Shown: in pieces, positions 26,451-35,726 of the stretch
How positions within the stretch are numbered: position 1 is the stretch's first letter
Layout of the letters: the number at the start of each line of letters is the position of its first letter
Origin: Kitasatospora purpeofusca
GTDB taxonomy: Bacteria; Actinomycetota; Actinomycetes; Streptomycetales; Streptomycetaceae
Length of the DNA: 64,000 nt
NCBI RefSeq assembly: GCF_000718025.1
Contig: NZ_JODS01000047.1
Coordinates: forward strand, 27,377 to 91,376
Direction: 5' to 3'
Made by a program: the position numbers and the translations under genes
The notes under the pieces: model-generated
Told to the model about the DNA's origin: nothing
Databases searched by the model: none
The model's input: the letters and a program-made list of their open reading frames with translations, nothing else

Positions 26451-27772
26451 GGCGTGCCCGCCGGGGGTCGGGCGGCGCGGGCGGCGAGGCCGAGGACGAT
26501 CGAGGTGAGCACGGTGGTGGTGCCGCCGATGTCGGCGTAGAGGAAGTCGATCAGGACCCAGGTGAGCAGGGCGAGGGCGGCGAGGGCGGGGCCGCGGCCG
26601 CGGGCGTGGCGCAGGCAGCCGAGCAGGAGGCCGAGGAAGAGCAGGCCGTAGGCGACGATGCCGATCAGGCCCTGTTCGCTGAGGACCAGGAAGTACATGT
26701 TGTGCGGGGAGAGCAGGGGTTCGCGCTGGAAGCCGATGGTGGCGTCGGCGGCGTCGCTGCCGGAGGAGAGCCGGAGCGGGGCGTGGCTGTCGCGCAGTTG
26801 CTGGAAGGCTTTGGGGCCGGCGCCGGTGACGGGGTGGTCCTGCCAGATCCGGCCGGCGGTGGCCCACAGGTCGTAGCGGTCGGAGACCGACTGGTCGGGG
26901 GCGGCGGAGACGGAGCCGATGGAGCTGAGCCGGTCGGTGACGCCGGAGCCGCCGAGGCCGAGTCCGCCGACGAGGACGACGGCGGCGGCCGCGCCGAGCA
27001 GGGCGCCGCGGACGGCGAGTCTGGCGTCGGCGCGCAGCAGCAGGACGGTGGCGGCCGCGGCGGTGGCGATCCAGCTGCCGCGGCTGAAGGAGACGGCGAG
27101 CGGGAGGGCGAGGAAGGCGGCGGCGGCGAACATGGCCCGGCGCAGGCGGGGGTCGCCGTCGGGTCCGCGTTCGCCGAGGGCGAGGGCGAGGGCGGCGAGC
27201 AGGCCGTAGGCGACGACGGTGGACATCGCCATGATGTCGAGGGCGCCGAAGGTGCCGACGGCGCGGATCGGGCGGCCGGTGTAGGAGGCGCCGGTGCCGG
27301 TGAGGAACTGGTGGACGCCGACGACGCCCTGGATCAGCGCGGCGGCGACGAAGGAGCCGAGGACGAGGCGCTGGTCGGTACGGTCGCGCAGGGAGCAGAG
27401 CACGGCGGCGGGGACGAGCACGAACACCTGGGTGAGGCGGACGAAGCCGGTGAGGCTGGTCGACGGGTCGATGGAGCCGACGGTGGCGACGGCGGCGGCG
27501 GTGACGATGGCGCCGAAGCGGACGGCGTCGGCGCGGCCGAGGGCCGGGGTGCGGCCGCGCAGCAGGTTGACGGCGGTGAGGGCGACCAGGGCGAGGGAGG
27601 CGAGGTCGGCGGCGGTGATGTGGACGGCGGCGGCGACGTCCTTCTCCCCGGTGGGGACGCAGACCAGCAGCACGGTGGCGGCGGCCAGCAGGCCGGGGCG
27701 TTCCTGGAGGACGCCGCCCGCACGCCGTAACAGCCGGGCGGGGTGCGGTGGTGCGGCGAGGGGCAGGGCCAC
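26447..27772 (-). CDS. O-antigen ligase/Wzy-like polymerase
   Basis: The 441-residue membrane protein has about 11 hydrophobic segments and a long periplasmic-type loop ending HNMYFLVLSEQGLIG, the Wzy_C signature of O-antigen ligases and polymerases. In the cluster it is the candidate polymerase of the exopolysaccharide. The start is a GTG with GGGAG 13 nt before it, 8 nt after the sugar transferase stop. Confidence 0.85.
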   Translation of the reverse strand: MALPLAAPPHPARLLRRAGGVLQERPGLLAAATVLLVCVPTGEKDVAAAVHITAADLASLALVALTAVNLLRGRTPALGRADAVRFGAIVTAAAVATVGSIDPSTSLTGFVRLTQVFVLVPAAVLCSLRDRTDQRLVLGSFVAAALIQGVVGVHQFLTGTGASYTGRPIRAVGTFGALDIMAMSTVVAYGLLAALALALGERGPDGDPRLRRAMFAAAAFLALPLAVSFSRGSWIATAAAATVLLLRADARLAVRGALLGAAAAVVLVGGLGLGGSGVTDRLSSIGSVSAAPDQSVSDRYDLWATAGRIWQDHPVTGAGPKAFQQLRDSHAPLRLSSGSDAADATIGFQREPLLSPHNMYFLVLSEQGLIGIVAYGLLFLGLLLGCLRHARGRGPALAALALLTWVLIDFLYADIGGTTTVLTSIVLGLAARAARPPAGTP

Positions 27773-27780
27773 GGCGTTTT

Positions 27781-29304
27781 TCAGCTCCCGTCCGGGTGGA
27801 GCATGAGGGCCGCGGTGCGGCACAGGATCTTGACGTCCTGCCAGAGGCTCCAGCTCTCGATGTAGCGGTTGTCGAAGCGGGCCCGGTCCTCGATCGAGGT
27901 GTCCCCGCGCAGGCCGTTGACCTGGGCGAGGCCGGTGAGGCCGACGGGGACGCGGTGGCGGTCCGCGTACTCGGGGTAGGCCTGGCTGAACCGCATGACG
28001 AAGTAGGGGCGTTCGGGGCGGGGACCGACGAGGCTCATGTCGCCGCGGAGCACGTTCCACAGCTGCGGGAGTTCGTCGAGGGAGCTGCGGCGCATCAGCC
28101 GGCCGACGGCGCCCATCCGGTGGTCCTGGGAGATGTTCCAGCGGGTCGCGGACTCGTGCTCGTTGCTGGGCCGCAGGGTGCGGAACTTGAGGACGGTGAA
28201 GACCCGGCCGTCGAGGCCGGTGCGCTGCTGGCGGAAGAGGACGCCGGGGCCGGTGTCGAAGCGGACGGCGAGCGCGCAGAGGGCGAGCACGGGGGCGAGC
28301 AGCAGCAGTCCGGTCGCGGCGGCGGTGACGTCCAGGGTCCGCTTGACGGCCCAGCCGGGGCGACGGGTGGCGGCGCGGCCGACCCGGACGCAGGGGTAGC
28401 CCCAGAGGTGGTCGGCGCCGGTGAGGCGTCCGGCGGCGAGGGAGCCGTACTCGCGCAGTGCGGGGACCAGCCAGACCTGGCAGCCGAGGCGGGCGGCGTC
28501 GCGCAGGGCGGCGGCGGTCTCGGCCTCGTCGGCGGCGCCGGCGGTGGCGACCACGTGGTGGACGCGGTGGCGGCGGACTTCGCGTTCGAGGACCTCGCGG
28601 CCGCCGAGCACGGGCAGGTCGGTGTCGCCGGCGAGCAGCGGCGGGTCGGGGTCGAGGAAGCCGATCGGTCGCATCCCGTACTCGCCGCGCTCGTTGAGGG
28701 CGGCGGCGACGCGGCGGCCGAGCCGGCCGGCGCCGAGCACCAGGACGGGGCTGGGCCGGCTGCGGCGGATGCGGCGCACCAGGTGGTAGAGCAGGGCGCG
28801 GCCGCAGACGGCGAGCAGCAGTTGGGTGCCGAGGAGGACGATCAGCCGGGCGGGGGTGGCGGGGCCGGTGTCGGGCCAGTGGCCTTCGAGGCAGCCGGCC
28901 AGGCTGATGGCGAAGGCGGAGGCGACGAGCGCCCGCGCGGTGAGGGCGGGCAGCTCGTCGAGGACGGAGAGGGTGAGGCGGGTGCGGTAGAGGCCGCCGG
29001 CCAGGTTGAGCAGGAGGAGCAGGGGCAGCAGGGCGGCGACGCCGAGCAGGGGTGCCACCCGGACGGCGGGGTCGAGGGCGCGGTTGGCGACCCCGGTGGC
29101 GGTGCAGAGGGCGAGGGCGTCGACGGCGACCAGGGTGACGGGCAGGGCGAGCCGGGCGCGGACCGGGCGGCGGTGCCGGCGGGACGGGGCGGCGCTGCGG
29201 GTCTGGGCGGCGCGCTCCGGGCGGTCGAGCAGCCCGGTGGCGGGCCGGGGCGGGCCTGACAGGGACCGCCCGGGCCTTGGCACGCTGTCGTGGTCAATGG
29301 TCAT
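27781..29304 (-). CDS. WbaP-like initiating sugar-1-phosphate transferase
   Basis: The 507-residue protein has four N-terminal membrane helices (about residues 50-170), a nucleotide-binding-like middle domain (VLVLGAGRLGRRVAAAL), then a fifth helix and the bacterial sugar transferase domain (VKRTLDVTAAATG, FTVLKFRTL, RRSSLDELPQLWNVLRGDMSLVGPRP). It should transfer a hexose-1-phosphate to undecaprenyl phosphate and so start repeat-unit synthesis. It is the first gene of the main operon and follows a long AT-richer leader. Confidence 0.9.
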   Translation of the reverse strand: MTIDHDSVPRPGRSLSGPPRPATGLLDRPERAAQTRSAAPSRRHRRPVRARLALPVTLVAVDALALCTATGVANRALDPAVRVAPLLGVAALLPLLLLLNLAGGLYRTRLTLSVLDELPALTARALVASAFAISLAGCLEGHWPDTGPATPARLIVLLGTQLLLAVCGRALLYHLVRRIRRSRPSPVLVLGAGRLGRRVAAALNERGEYGMRPIGFLDPDPPLLAGDTDLPVLGGREVLEREVRRHRVHHVVATAGAADEAETAAALRDAARLGCQVWLVPALREYGSLAAGRLTGADHLWGYPCVRVGRAATRRPGWAVKRTLDVTAAATGLLLLAPVLALCALAVRFDTGPGVLFRQQRTGLDGRVFTVLKFRTLRPSNEHESATRWNISQDHRMGAVGRLMRRSSLDELPQLWNVLRGDMSLVGPRPERPYFVMRFSQAYPEYADRHRVPVGLTGLAQVNGLRGDTSIEDRARFDNRYIESWSLWQDVKILCRTAALMLHPDGS

Positions 29305-29638
29305 CAGCGCACGAACTCCCCTGCTGTGTGCCCGGGGTGACGGCGGCCCGGCACCGGTTGGCCCGGAGCGGCCGTCCCGGCCCGGTGGGCGCGGTCCTGA
29401 CAGCACCTGCTGCCGCTGGCGGCTTTCGATTTCCTCGCAAATTTCCGGCGTGAAATCGAAACGAAGCAGGCAAAATCAGACGTTACCGAACGCTGGCTTG
29501 AATGCTGGAAGTTGACTTGCCGTTTCATTCCAGCCGCCCATTAATAGGTATTTCTGATTTCACCCCTCATCCACAACCGGTTGAGGGTGCGAATACGACG
29601 GCGCCGTATCGGCGGGTCATTCACGGCATGTGAAACGA
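29305..29638. other. Leader/promoter region of the exopolysaccharide operon
   Basis: This 334-bp region has no gene. It is clearly AT-richer than its surroundings between about 29420 and 29640 and contains the inverted repeat listed next. The minus-strand promoter of the operon should lie here; TATTAAT-like sequence at about 29540-29546 is a candidate -10, but no convincing -35 is visible. Confidence 0.6.
29424..29461. promoter_or_regulatory. Long-spaced inverted repeat in the operon leader
   Basis: TTTCGATTTC (29424-29433) and its perfect complement GAAATCGAAA (29452-29461) are separated by 18 bp, about 120-160 nt before the WbaP-like start. It could be a paired operator or an RNA stem in the leader. 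Confidence 0.65.
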
Positions 29639-30799
29639 TCAGATCCGCTGCGGGACACGGGCGCGGCGTCGCCCGGCCGCCGGACCGGCCCCCAGCAGGT
29701 CGCGGTAGAGCGCGTCCACCTGTTCGACCACCGAGCGAACATCATGGCGAGCCGCGGCGTGCTCGCGCAGCCGCAGACCGCGCCGCTCGCACTCGATCGG
29801 ATCGGACAGCGCCTCGGCCATCCGGGTGACGAGCGCGTCCACATCACCGGGCGGCACCACGGCGGACACGCGTTCGACCGGCGGCAGGCACTCGCGCGCG
29901 CCCGGCACATCGGTCAGCAGCACCGGACGCCCGGAGGCCATCGCCTCCAGCGGGGCCAGCGCCATGCCCTCCCAGCGCGAGGGCAGCACCACCAGATCGG
30001 CCGCCGCCAGCCACGGCCGGGGGTCCGCGACGTCCCCCACCAGCTTGACCCGGGACGGCTCGGCGCCCTCCCGGACCGTCGCGGCCAGCCGGGCCTCCTC
30101 CGGTCCGCCGCCGACCAGCGCCAGCCGGGCGGCCGGCACCAGGCGCCGCACCTCCGGCCAGGCGGCGAGCAGCACGTCCTGGCCCTTCTGGCGGCAGAGC
30201 CGGCCCACGCAGACCGCGAGCGGGGCGTCGAGCTCCAGGCCGAGCGCGATCCGGGCGGCCCGGCGGTCGGCGGGCGCGTAGTGGCGCACGTCCACGCCGT
30301 TGGGCACCACCGCCCAGTCGGCGTGCAGTCCGGCCGCGATGCCGTCGGTCCGCTCCTGGACCGAGACGCAGAGCAGCCGGTGCGCCCAGCGGGTCGCGTA
30401 CCGCTCCCAGCGCAGGGTGGCGGCGGCCAGCGCGCCGTCCACGGCGGCGAAGGACCAGGCGTGCGGCTGGAAGACCGTGGGCACCGCGCCGCGCACGGCC
30501 AGCCGGCCGGCCAGCCCGGCCTTGGCGCTGTGCAGATGGAGCATGTCGGGCGCGGCGGCCCGGACGATCCGGCGCAGCCGCCAGGCCTCGGCCGCGGTGG
30601 CCGGGCCGGGCGAGCGGTCGGCCGGCCAGTCCTGGACCAGCGCGCCGACGGCGGCGGCCTCCTCGGCCAGCCGGCCGCCGCGCGGACAGGCGACCAGCAC
30701 CCGGTGCCCGGCCTCGCGCTGGCCCCGGACCAGGTCGACCACGACGCGGGCCACTCCACCGTCGACGGGTTGGGAAATGTGAAGGATCGTCATATGCAC
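29639..30799 (-). CDS. GT4-family glycosyltransferase, first gene of the polysaccharide locus
   Basis: The 386-residue GT-B enzyme has GGVARVVVDL in its N-terminal half, VPNGVDVRHYAP in the linker, CVGRLCRQKGQDVLL at the donor site, and PSRWEGMALAPLEAMASGRPVL with the GT4 ExxxxxxxE pattern. It is separated from the sugar transferase by the leader region, so it may be transcribed on its own as well as into the operon. A TAGGCT box ends exactly 7 nt before GTG 30799, suggesting a leaderless start there; the ATG two codons later is the alternative. Confidence 0.88.
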   Translation of the reverse strand: MHMTILHISQPVDGGVARVVVDLVRGQREAGHRVLVACPRGGRLAEEAAAVGALVQDWPADRSPGPATAAEAWRLRRIVRAAAPDMLHLHSAKAGLAGRLAVRGAVPTVFQPHAWSFAAVDGALAAATLRWERYATRWAHRLLCVSVQERTDGIAAGLHADWAVVPNGVDVRHYAPADRRAARIALGLELDAPLAVCVGRLCRQKGQDVLLAAWPEVRRLVPAARLALVGGGPEEARLAATVREGAEPSRVKLVGDVADPRPWLAAADLVVLPSRWEGMALAPLEAMASGRPVLLTDVPGARECLPPVERVSAVVPPGDVDALVTRMAEALSDPIECERRGLRLREHAAARHDVRSVVEQVDALYRDLLGAGPAAGRRRARVPQRI

Positions 30800-30806
30800 G
30801 GCGGCG

Positions 30807-30812
30807 AGCCTA
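30807..30812 (-). promoter_or_regulatory. -10 box TAGGCT of the first glycosyltransferase gene
   Basis: TAGGCT on the minus strand lies 7 nt before GTG 30799 with no ribosome site between; a leaderless promoter is likely. Confidence 0.5.
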
Positions 30813-30979
30813 GGGTGGCCGCACCGTGCCGCGGGGGCCCCGTCACCCGGAGGTGGCGGGGCGTCCACCCGTACGGCGTGCCGCTCGCACGGGTGGACGA
30901 ACTCCTCGAATCCCTGAACGAGTTGGCGGGGCGGGCGAGCCGGTCGGCCCGGGCCCGGCCGCGCCCCGGACGCTCCGGC

Positions 30980-31420
30980 TCAGCGCACCTCGGCGGCCAG
31001 GTTGGCGAGCACCTCGTCGTGGATCCGGTTCAGGCCCTTGGGCGCGAAGGTCCGCTCGAAGAAGCCGCCGATACCGGTCGCGCCCTGCCAGGTGGCCGTG
31101 ACGGTGACCCTGGTCCGGCCCTCGCCCGCCGCCGCGACGGTCCAGGTGACCACCATGCTGGAGTTGGCGTCCTTCTCCACCAGCTGGTCCGGCCGCGGCG
31201 CCGAGACGGTGAGCAGGCAGTCGCGGACCCGCTTCTCGGTGGCCTGGAGCTTCCAGTGCACCTGGGTGCCCGCGCCGGTGCCGCCGACCCGGACCTCGTA
31301 CTCGCTGTACTGCGCGGGCAGCAGCTTGGGGCGGATCACCTGGTAGTCGGCCAGGGCCTCGTACACCCGCTCGGGGGCCGCGTCGTAGACCCGCTCGGTG
31401 GTGGCCTGCACCTGTCCCAT
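30980..31420 (-). CDS. SRPBCC (START-like) family protein
   Basis: The 146-residue protein has the polyketide-cyclase/START-like pattern: TTERVYDAAPERVYEALADY at the start, a beta-rich middle and a C-terminal helix (FFERTFAPKGLNRIHDEVLANLAAEV). The fold binds hydrophobic ligands; function cannot be assigned. GGAG precedes the ATG. It is divergent from the HipA-like gene with a 139-bp shared promoter region. Confidence 0.8.
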   Translation of the reverse strand: MGQVQATTERVYDAAPERVYEALADYQVIRPKLLPAQYSEYEVRVGGTGAGTQVHWKLQATEKRVRDCLLTVSAPRPDQLVEKDANSSMVVTWTVAAAGEGRTRVTVTATWQGATGIGGFFERTFAPKGLNRIHDEVLANLAAEVR

Positions 31421-31546
31421 GGTCCTGCTCTCCTTCGTCGGTCGTCCGGCGCCGGGTTCCGTCCGGCCGGTGTCGCTCACCGGCCAGCAAATCACAGCGA
31501 ACGGGGTGCGCCGGGCGGCGCCCTCCGGTCCGGGCGGACAACCCCC

Positions 31547-31552
31547 TAGAGT
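31547..31552 (+). promoter_or_regulatory. -10 box TAGAGT, leaderless promoter
   Basis: TAGAGT ends 7 nt before GTG 31560 and there is no ribosome site, so transcription should begin at the start codon. Confidence 0.6.
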
Positions 31553-31559
31553 GGCGGGT

Positions 31560-32453
31560 GTGCTCGAACAGGTGACAGCAGTGCGCTACGTCGACCCGCT
31601 GCGGGCCGGCGGTTCCGTGCCCGGCGTGGTGGAGACCGACGACCTGGGCACCTATGTGGTGAAGTTCACCGGGGCCGCCCAGGGCCGGAAGGCGCTGGTG
31701 GCGGAGGTGATCGTCGGCGAGCTGGCCCGGCGGCTCGGTCTGCGGGTGCCGGAGCTGCGGCTGGTGGACTTCGACCCGGCGGTGGCCGAGGACGAGCCGG
31801 ACAGCGAGATCCAGGACATCCTGCGGGCCAGCCGCGGCGTCAACCTCGGGATGGACCTGCTGCCCGGCGCCCGCGACTTCCGGCCCGGCATGATCGACGT
31901 CGGACCGGCCGAGGCCGGCCGGGTGGTGTGGCTGGACGCGCTCACCGGCAATGTCGACCGGACGGTGCACAACCCCAACCTCATGGTCTGGCACGGCCGG
32001 CTCTGGCTGATCGACAACGGCGCCGCGCTGATCTTCCACCACCGCTGGTCCGCGGCCGGGGCCTCGGTCGGCAAGCGGTACGACCTGAGCGCCCACGCCC
32101 TCGGCGGGTACCGCCCGGACGTGCGGCTGGCGGACGAGGAGCTCGGGCCGCTGGTCACCGCCGGGCTGCTGGAGCAGGTGGTGGCACTGGTGCCGGACGC
32201 CTGGCTGGCCGACGAGCCGGGGTTCGACTCGGTCGGGGCGCTGCGCCGGGCCTATGTGGAGCACCTGGCGGAGCGGGCGGCCCGTTCGGCGGAGTGGCTG
32301 CCGGAGGGGTTCTCGACCCCCGAGCAGCTGCTCGACGCGGAGCGGCGGCGGGCCGCGCGGACCAGGGCCGGGCGGCCGGCCTGGCTGCGGGAGGTGCCGG
32401 ACCTGCACGGCAAGCCGTCGGTGGAGACGGTGTGGGAGCAGCACGTCGAGTGA
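31560..32453 (+). CDS. HipA-like kinase family protein
   Basis: The 297-residue protein has kinase-like motifs of the HipA group: VVKFTGAAQG with the likely ATP-binding Lys near residue 31, the catalytic loop GNVDRTVHNPNLM, and the metal-binding LIDNGAAL. HipA enzymes phosphorylate protein targets, but single actinobacterial members like this have no HipB partner nearby and none is present here, so it is not clearly a toxin. The start is set by the leaderless promoter; GTG 31551 is an alternative. Confidence 0.8.
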   Translation: MLEQVTAVRYVDPLRAGGSVPGVVETDDLGTYVVKFTGAAQGRKALVAEVIVGELARRLGLRVPELRLVDFDPAVAEDEPDSEIQDILRASRGVNLGMDLLPGARDFRPGMIDVGPAEAGRVVWLDALTGNVDRTVHNPNLMVWHGRLWLIDNGAALIFHHRWSAAGASVGKRYDLSAHALGGYRPDVRLADEELGPLVTAGLLEQVVALVPDAWLADEPGFDSVGALRRAYVEHLAERAARSAEWLPEGFSTPEQLLDAERRRAARTRAGRPAWLREVPDLHGKPSVETVWEQHVE

Positions 32454-32493
32454 CCCGCCGGCCGGACGCGGCCGGGGTACGGAGAAGGGCACG

Positions 32494-32529
32494 CGAACGG
32501 GGGCGGGACTGGTGTCCCGCCCCCGTTCG
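32494..32529. terminator. Bidirectional terminator
   Basis: A perfect 16-bp stem (CGAACGGGGGCGGGAC and its complement) with loop TGGT lies between the convergent HipA-like and subtilisin genes. Confidence 0.85.
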
Positions 32530-32564
32530 GCGACTCAGGGGTTCAGCAGCCGGTCAGCCGTGGC

Positions 32565-34052
<1,488 letters not shown>

Positions 34053-34354
34053 AGGGGTTGGCCCTCCCGAGTCGTCATGCTGCAGCTGCGGTTGGCAGAT
34101 GCGCTTGGAATGATCGGGACGCTAGTGAACAAGTGTTGCAATCCGCAAGAGGTAGTCATCTAATCGTCACAAGTCATCCACCGACGGAAGGTATGACTCC
34201 GCTCCTGCTGGGCAAGGGTGGCGATCTGACGATCGGACGAGCACAGAGCTCACTGGCGGGTGATCCTAGTAACCCGGACCTGGGGGGCGACAGGCATTCG
34301 GAACGGCCGAAAGCGGCCAGTGGCGAGTGCTCGCCAGTGGCGGCGGGCCGACGC
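34053..34354. other. Intergenic region upstream of the protease gene
   Basis: About 300 bp without a gene. The protease-proximal part (34110-34190) is AT-richer and contains TTGC/GCAA half-sites (TTGCAATCCGCAA at 34133-34145), a candidate regulator site. Near the amidohydrolase end, TGGCGAG/CTCGCCA (34321-34336) forms a small hairpin that could terminate that gene. Confidence 0.5.
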
Positions 34355-35473
34355 TCAGATCGCGTACAGTCGGCGGGCGTTGTCGGCCGCCACCAGCCGG
34401 GCCAGCCGCTCGGCGTCGGCCGCGGTGCAGGCGCCGTCGGCCCGCCAGCCGCCGAGCAGGGTGCCCAGGCCGTGGCGGAACTGCGCCGCGCCGACCAGGT
34501 GGAGCTCCGGCAGGCCGTAGCCGTCGGTGGAGAACAGCAGCTTGCCGAACGGCGCCAGCTCCAGCATCTCGCCGAGCACCGCCGCCGCCCGCGGGCCGAC
34601 GTAGGAGGTCGTCAGTCCGAGGTCGGTGTACACCAGCGGGAAGGCCTGGGCCAGCCAGGCGGCCTGCCGGTGGTAGGGGTAGCCGTGCAGCAGCACCAGC
34701 GGGACGCCGGACGGCTCGGCGGCCCGGACGAAGTCGGCGAGCAGCGACGGGTCGGCCCGGTGCAGGGTGACGTCGGGATCGCCGAAGCCGGTGTGCAGCT
34801 GGAGCGGCAGCCGCAGCCCGGCGCAGACCTCCAGGGCGGTGTGCAGCAGCTCGTGCAGCAGGACCGGGTCGGTCAGCCGGCCGCCCCCGGCGCGCTGCCG
34901 GGCGGCGGCGGCCGCCGTCACCTCGGCCGGGGAGGGCCGCCGCGCGGGCACCGCGAGGCCGGCCCGGTAGGCCACCACCGACTTGAGCGCGACGGCGCCG
35001 GCGGCCGCGGCGGCCAGCGCCTCGCGCACCGCCCGCGCCCAGTCGCCGGGCGGTGCGTCGACGGCCTCGGCGACCGGCTCCAGCCGGACCACCTCGCGCA
35101 CCCGGGCGCCGGACGCCCCGGCGAACCCGTCGAGCGGCAGCAGCGGGAAGCCGGCGGCGCCGGTCAGCCCGGTGTCCACCAGGCAGGTGTCCAGGCCGGC
35201 GGCGGCCAGCAGTCGGCGGGTGGCCTCCGGGGCGCCCAGCTCGCGCCGCCGGGCGAGGTACTCCTCGGCGGGCGCGTGCGCGGGCAGCCCGAGCGCGGGC
35301 GGGCACCAGCGGCGCACGGCGAGGCCGAGCGCGCTGTCGAAGGGCGAGGTACCGGGCGCGGGCGGGCGGTCGGACTCGGTGAGCAGCCCCGCCAGGGCCT
35401 CGTCGTCGAGCTCGGCCGTCACCACGCTGTGGCAGTGGTGGTCGACCAGCGCGGGGACGTCCAGGTGAGACAC
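34355..35473 (-). CDS. Amidohydrolase family protein (FluG N-terminal-like)
   Basis: The 372-residue metal-dependent hydrolase starts with the HxH motif (DHHCHSV) near residue 12. It has a lysine in LKSVVAYR, a later His in LHTGFGD and LHGYPYH, and a catalytic Asp region in FSTDGYGLPE. This is the amidohydrolase_2 type that forms the N-terminal half of FluG, whose C-terminal half is a glutamine-synthetase domain; the matching GS-like gene lies just upstream. The pair may act on a gamma-glutamyl amine or amide. The start is GTG; an inverted-repeat element lies right next to it. Confidence 0.82.
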   Translation of the reverse strand: MSHLDVPALVDHHCHSVVTAELDDEALAGLLTESDRPPAPGTSPFDSALGLAVRRWCPPALGLPAHAPAEEYLARRRELGAPEATRRLLAAAGLDTCLVDTGLTGAAGFPLLPLDGFAGASGARVREVVRLEPVAEAVDAPPGDWARAVREALAAAAAGAVALKSVVAYRAGLAVPARRPSPAEVTAAAAARQRAGGGRLTDPVLLHELLHTALEVCAGLRLPLQLHTGFGDPDVTLHRADPSLLADFVRAAEPSGVPLVLLHGYPYHRQAAWLAQAFPLVYTDLGLTTSYVGPRAAAVLGEMLELAPFGKLLFSTDGYGLPELHLVGAAQFRHGLGTLLGGWRADGACTAADAERLARLVAADNARRLYAI

Positions 35474-35517
35474 GCCCCTAGGGCCTCTCTTTCGGATCAC
35501 GTCGGACGAGCGGGCGT

Positions 35518-35549
35518 CTCCCCCAGCCTTCGGCCGGGAGGTACCCCCA
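35518..35549 (-). repeat. Streptomyces-type intergenic repeat, copy 1
   Basis: CCCCCAGCCTTCGGCCGGGA followed by GGTACCCCCA. It is the reverse orientation of copies 2 and 3. Units of this kind recur in Streptomyces intergenic DNA as far as I recall. Confidence 0.8.
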
Positions 35550-35591
35550 TGCGTGCGTGCATCGGCGGTACGGAGGAGGGAGTCCATGCGG

Positions 35592-35621
35592 TGGGGGTAC
35601 CTCCCGGCCGGAGGCTGGGGG
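35592..35621 (+). repeat. Streptomyces-type intergenic repeat, copy 2
   Basis: TGGGGGTACCTCCCGGCCGG followed by AGGCTGGGGG. It differs from copy 3 at one base. Confidence 0.8.
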
Positions 35622-35648
35622 CCATCGGCGACAGACGACAAGCCGGCG

Positions 35649-35678
35649 TGGGGGCACCTCCCGGCCGGAGGCTGGGGG
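35649..35678 (+). repeat. Streptomyces-type intergenic repeat, copy 3
   Basis: TGGGGGCACCTCCCGGCCGG followed by AGGCTGGGGG, in the same orientation as copy 2 with 57-bp spacing between their starts. Confidence 0.8.
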
Positions 35679-35726
35679 CGTGCGTGCTCCGGCGGCGACC
35701 GCCCGGCGTGATCCGAAAGAGAGGCC

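Noticed and set aside
31560..32453. HipBA toxin-antitoxin module
   Set aside because: There is no HipB-like HTH gene next to the kinase-like gene; the divergent neighbour is an SRPBCC protein.
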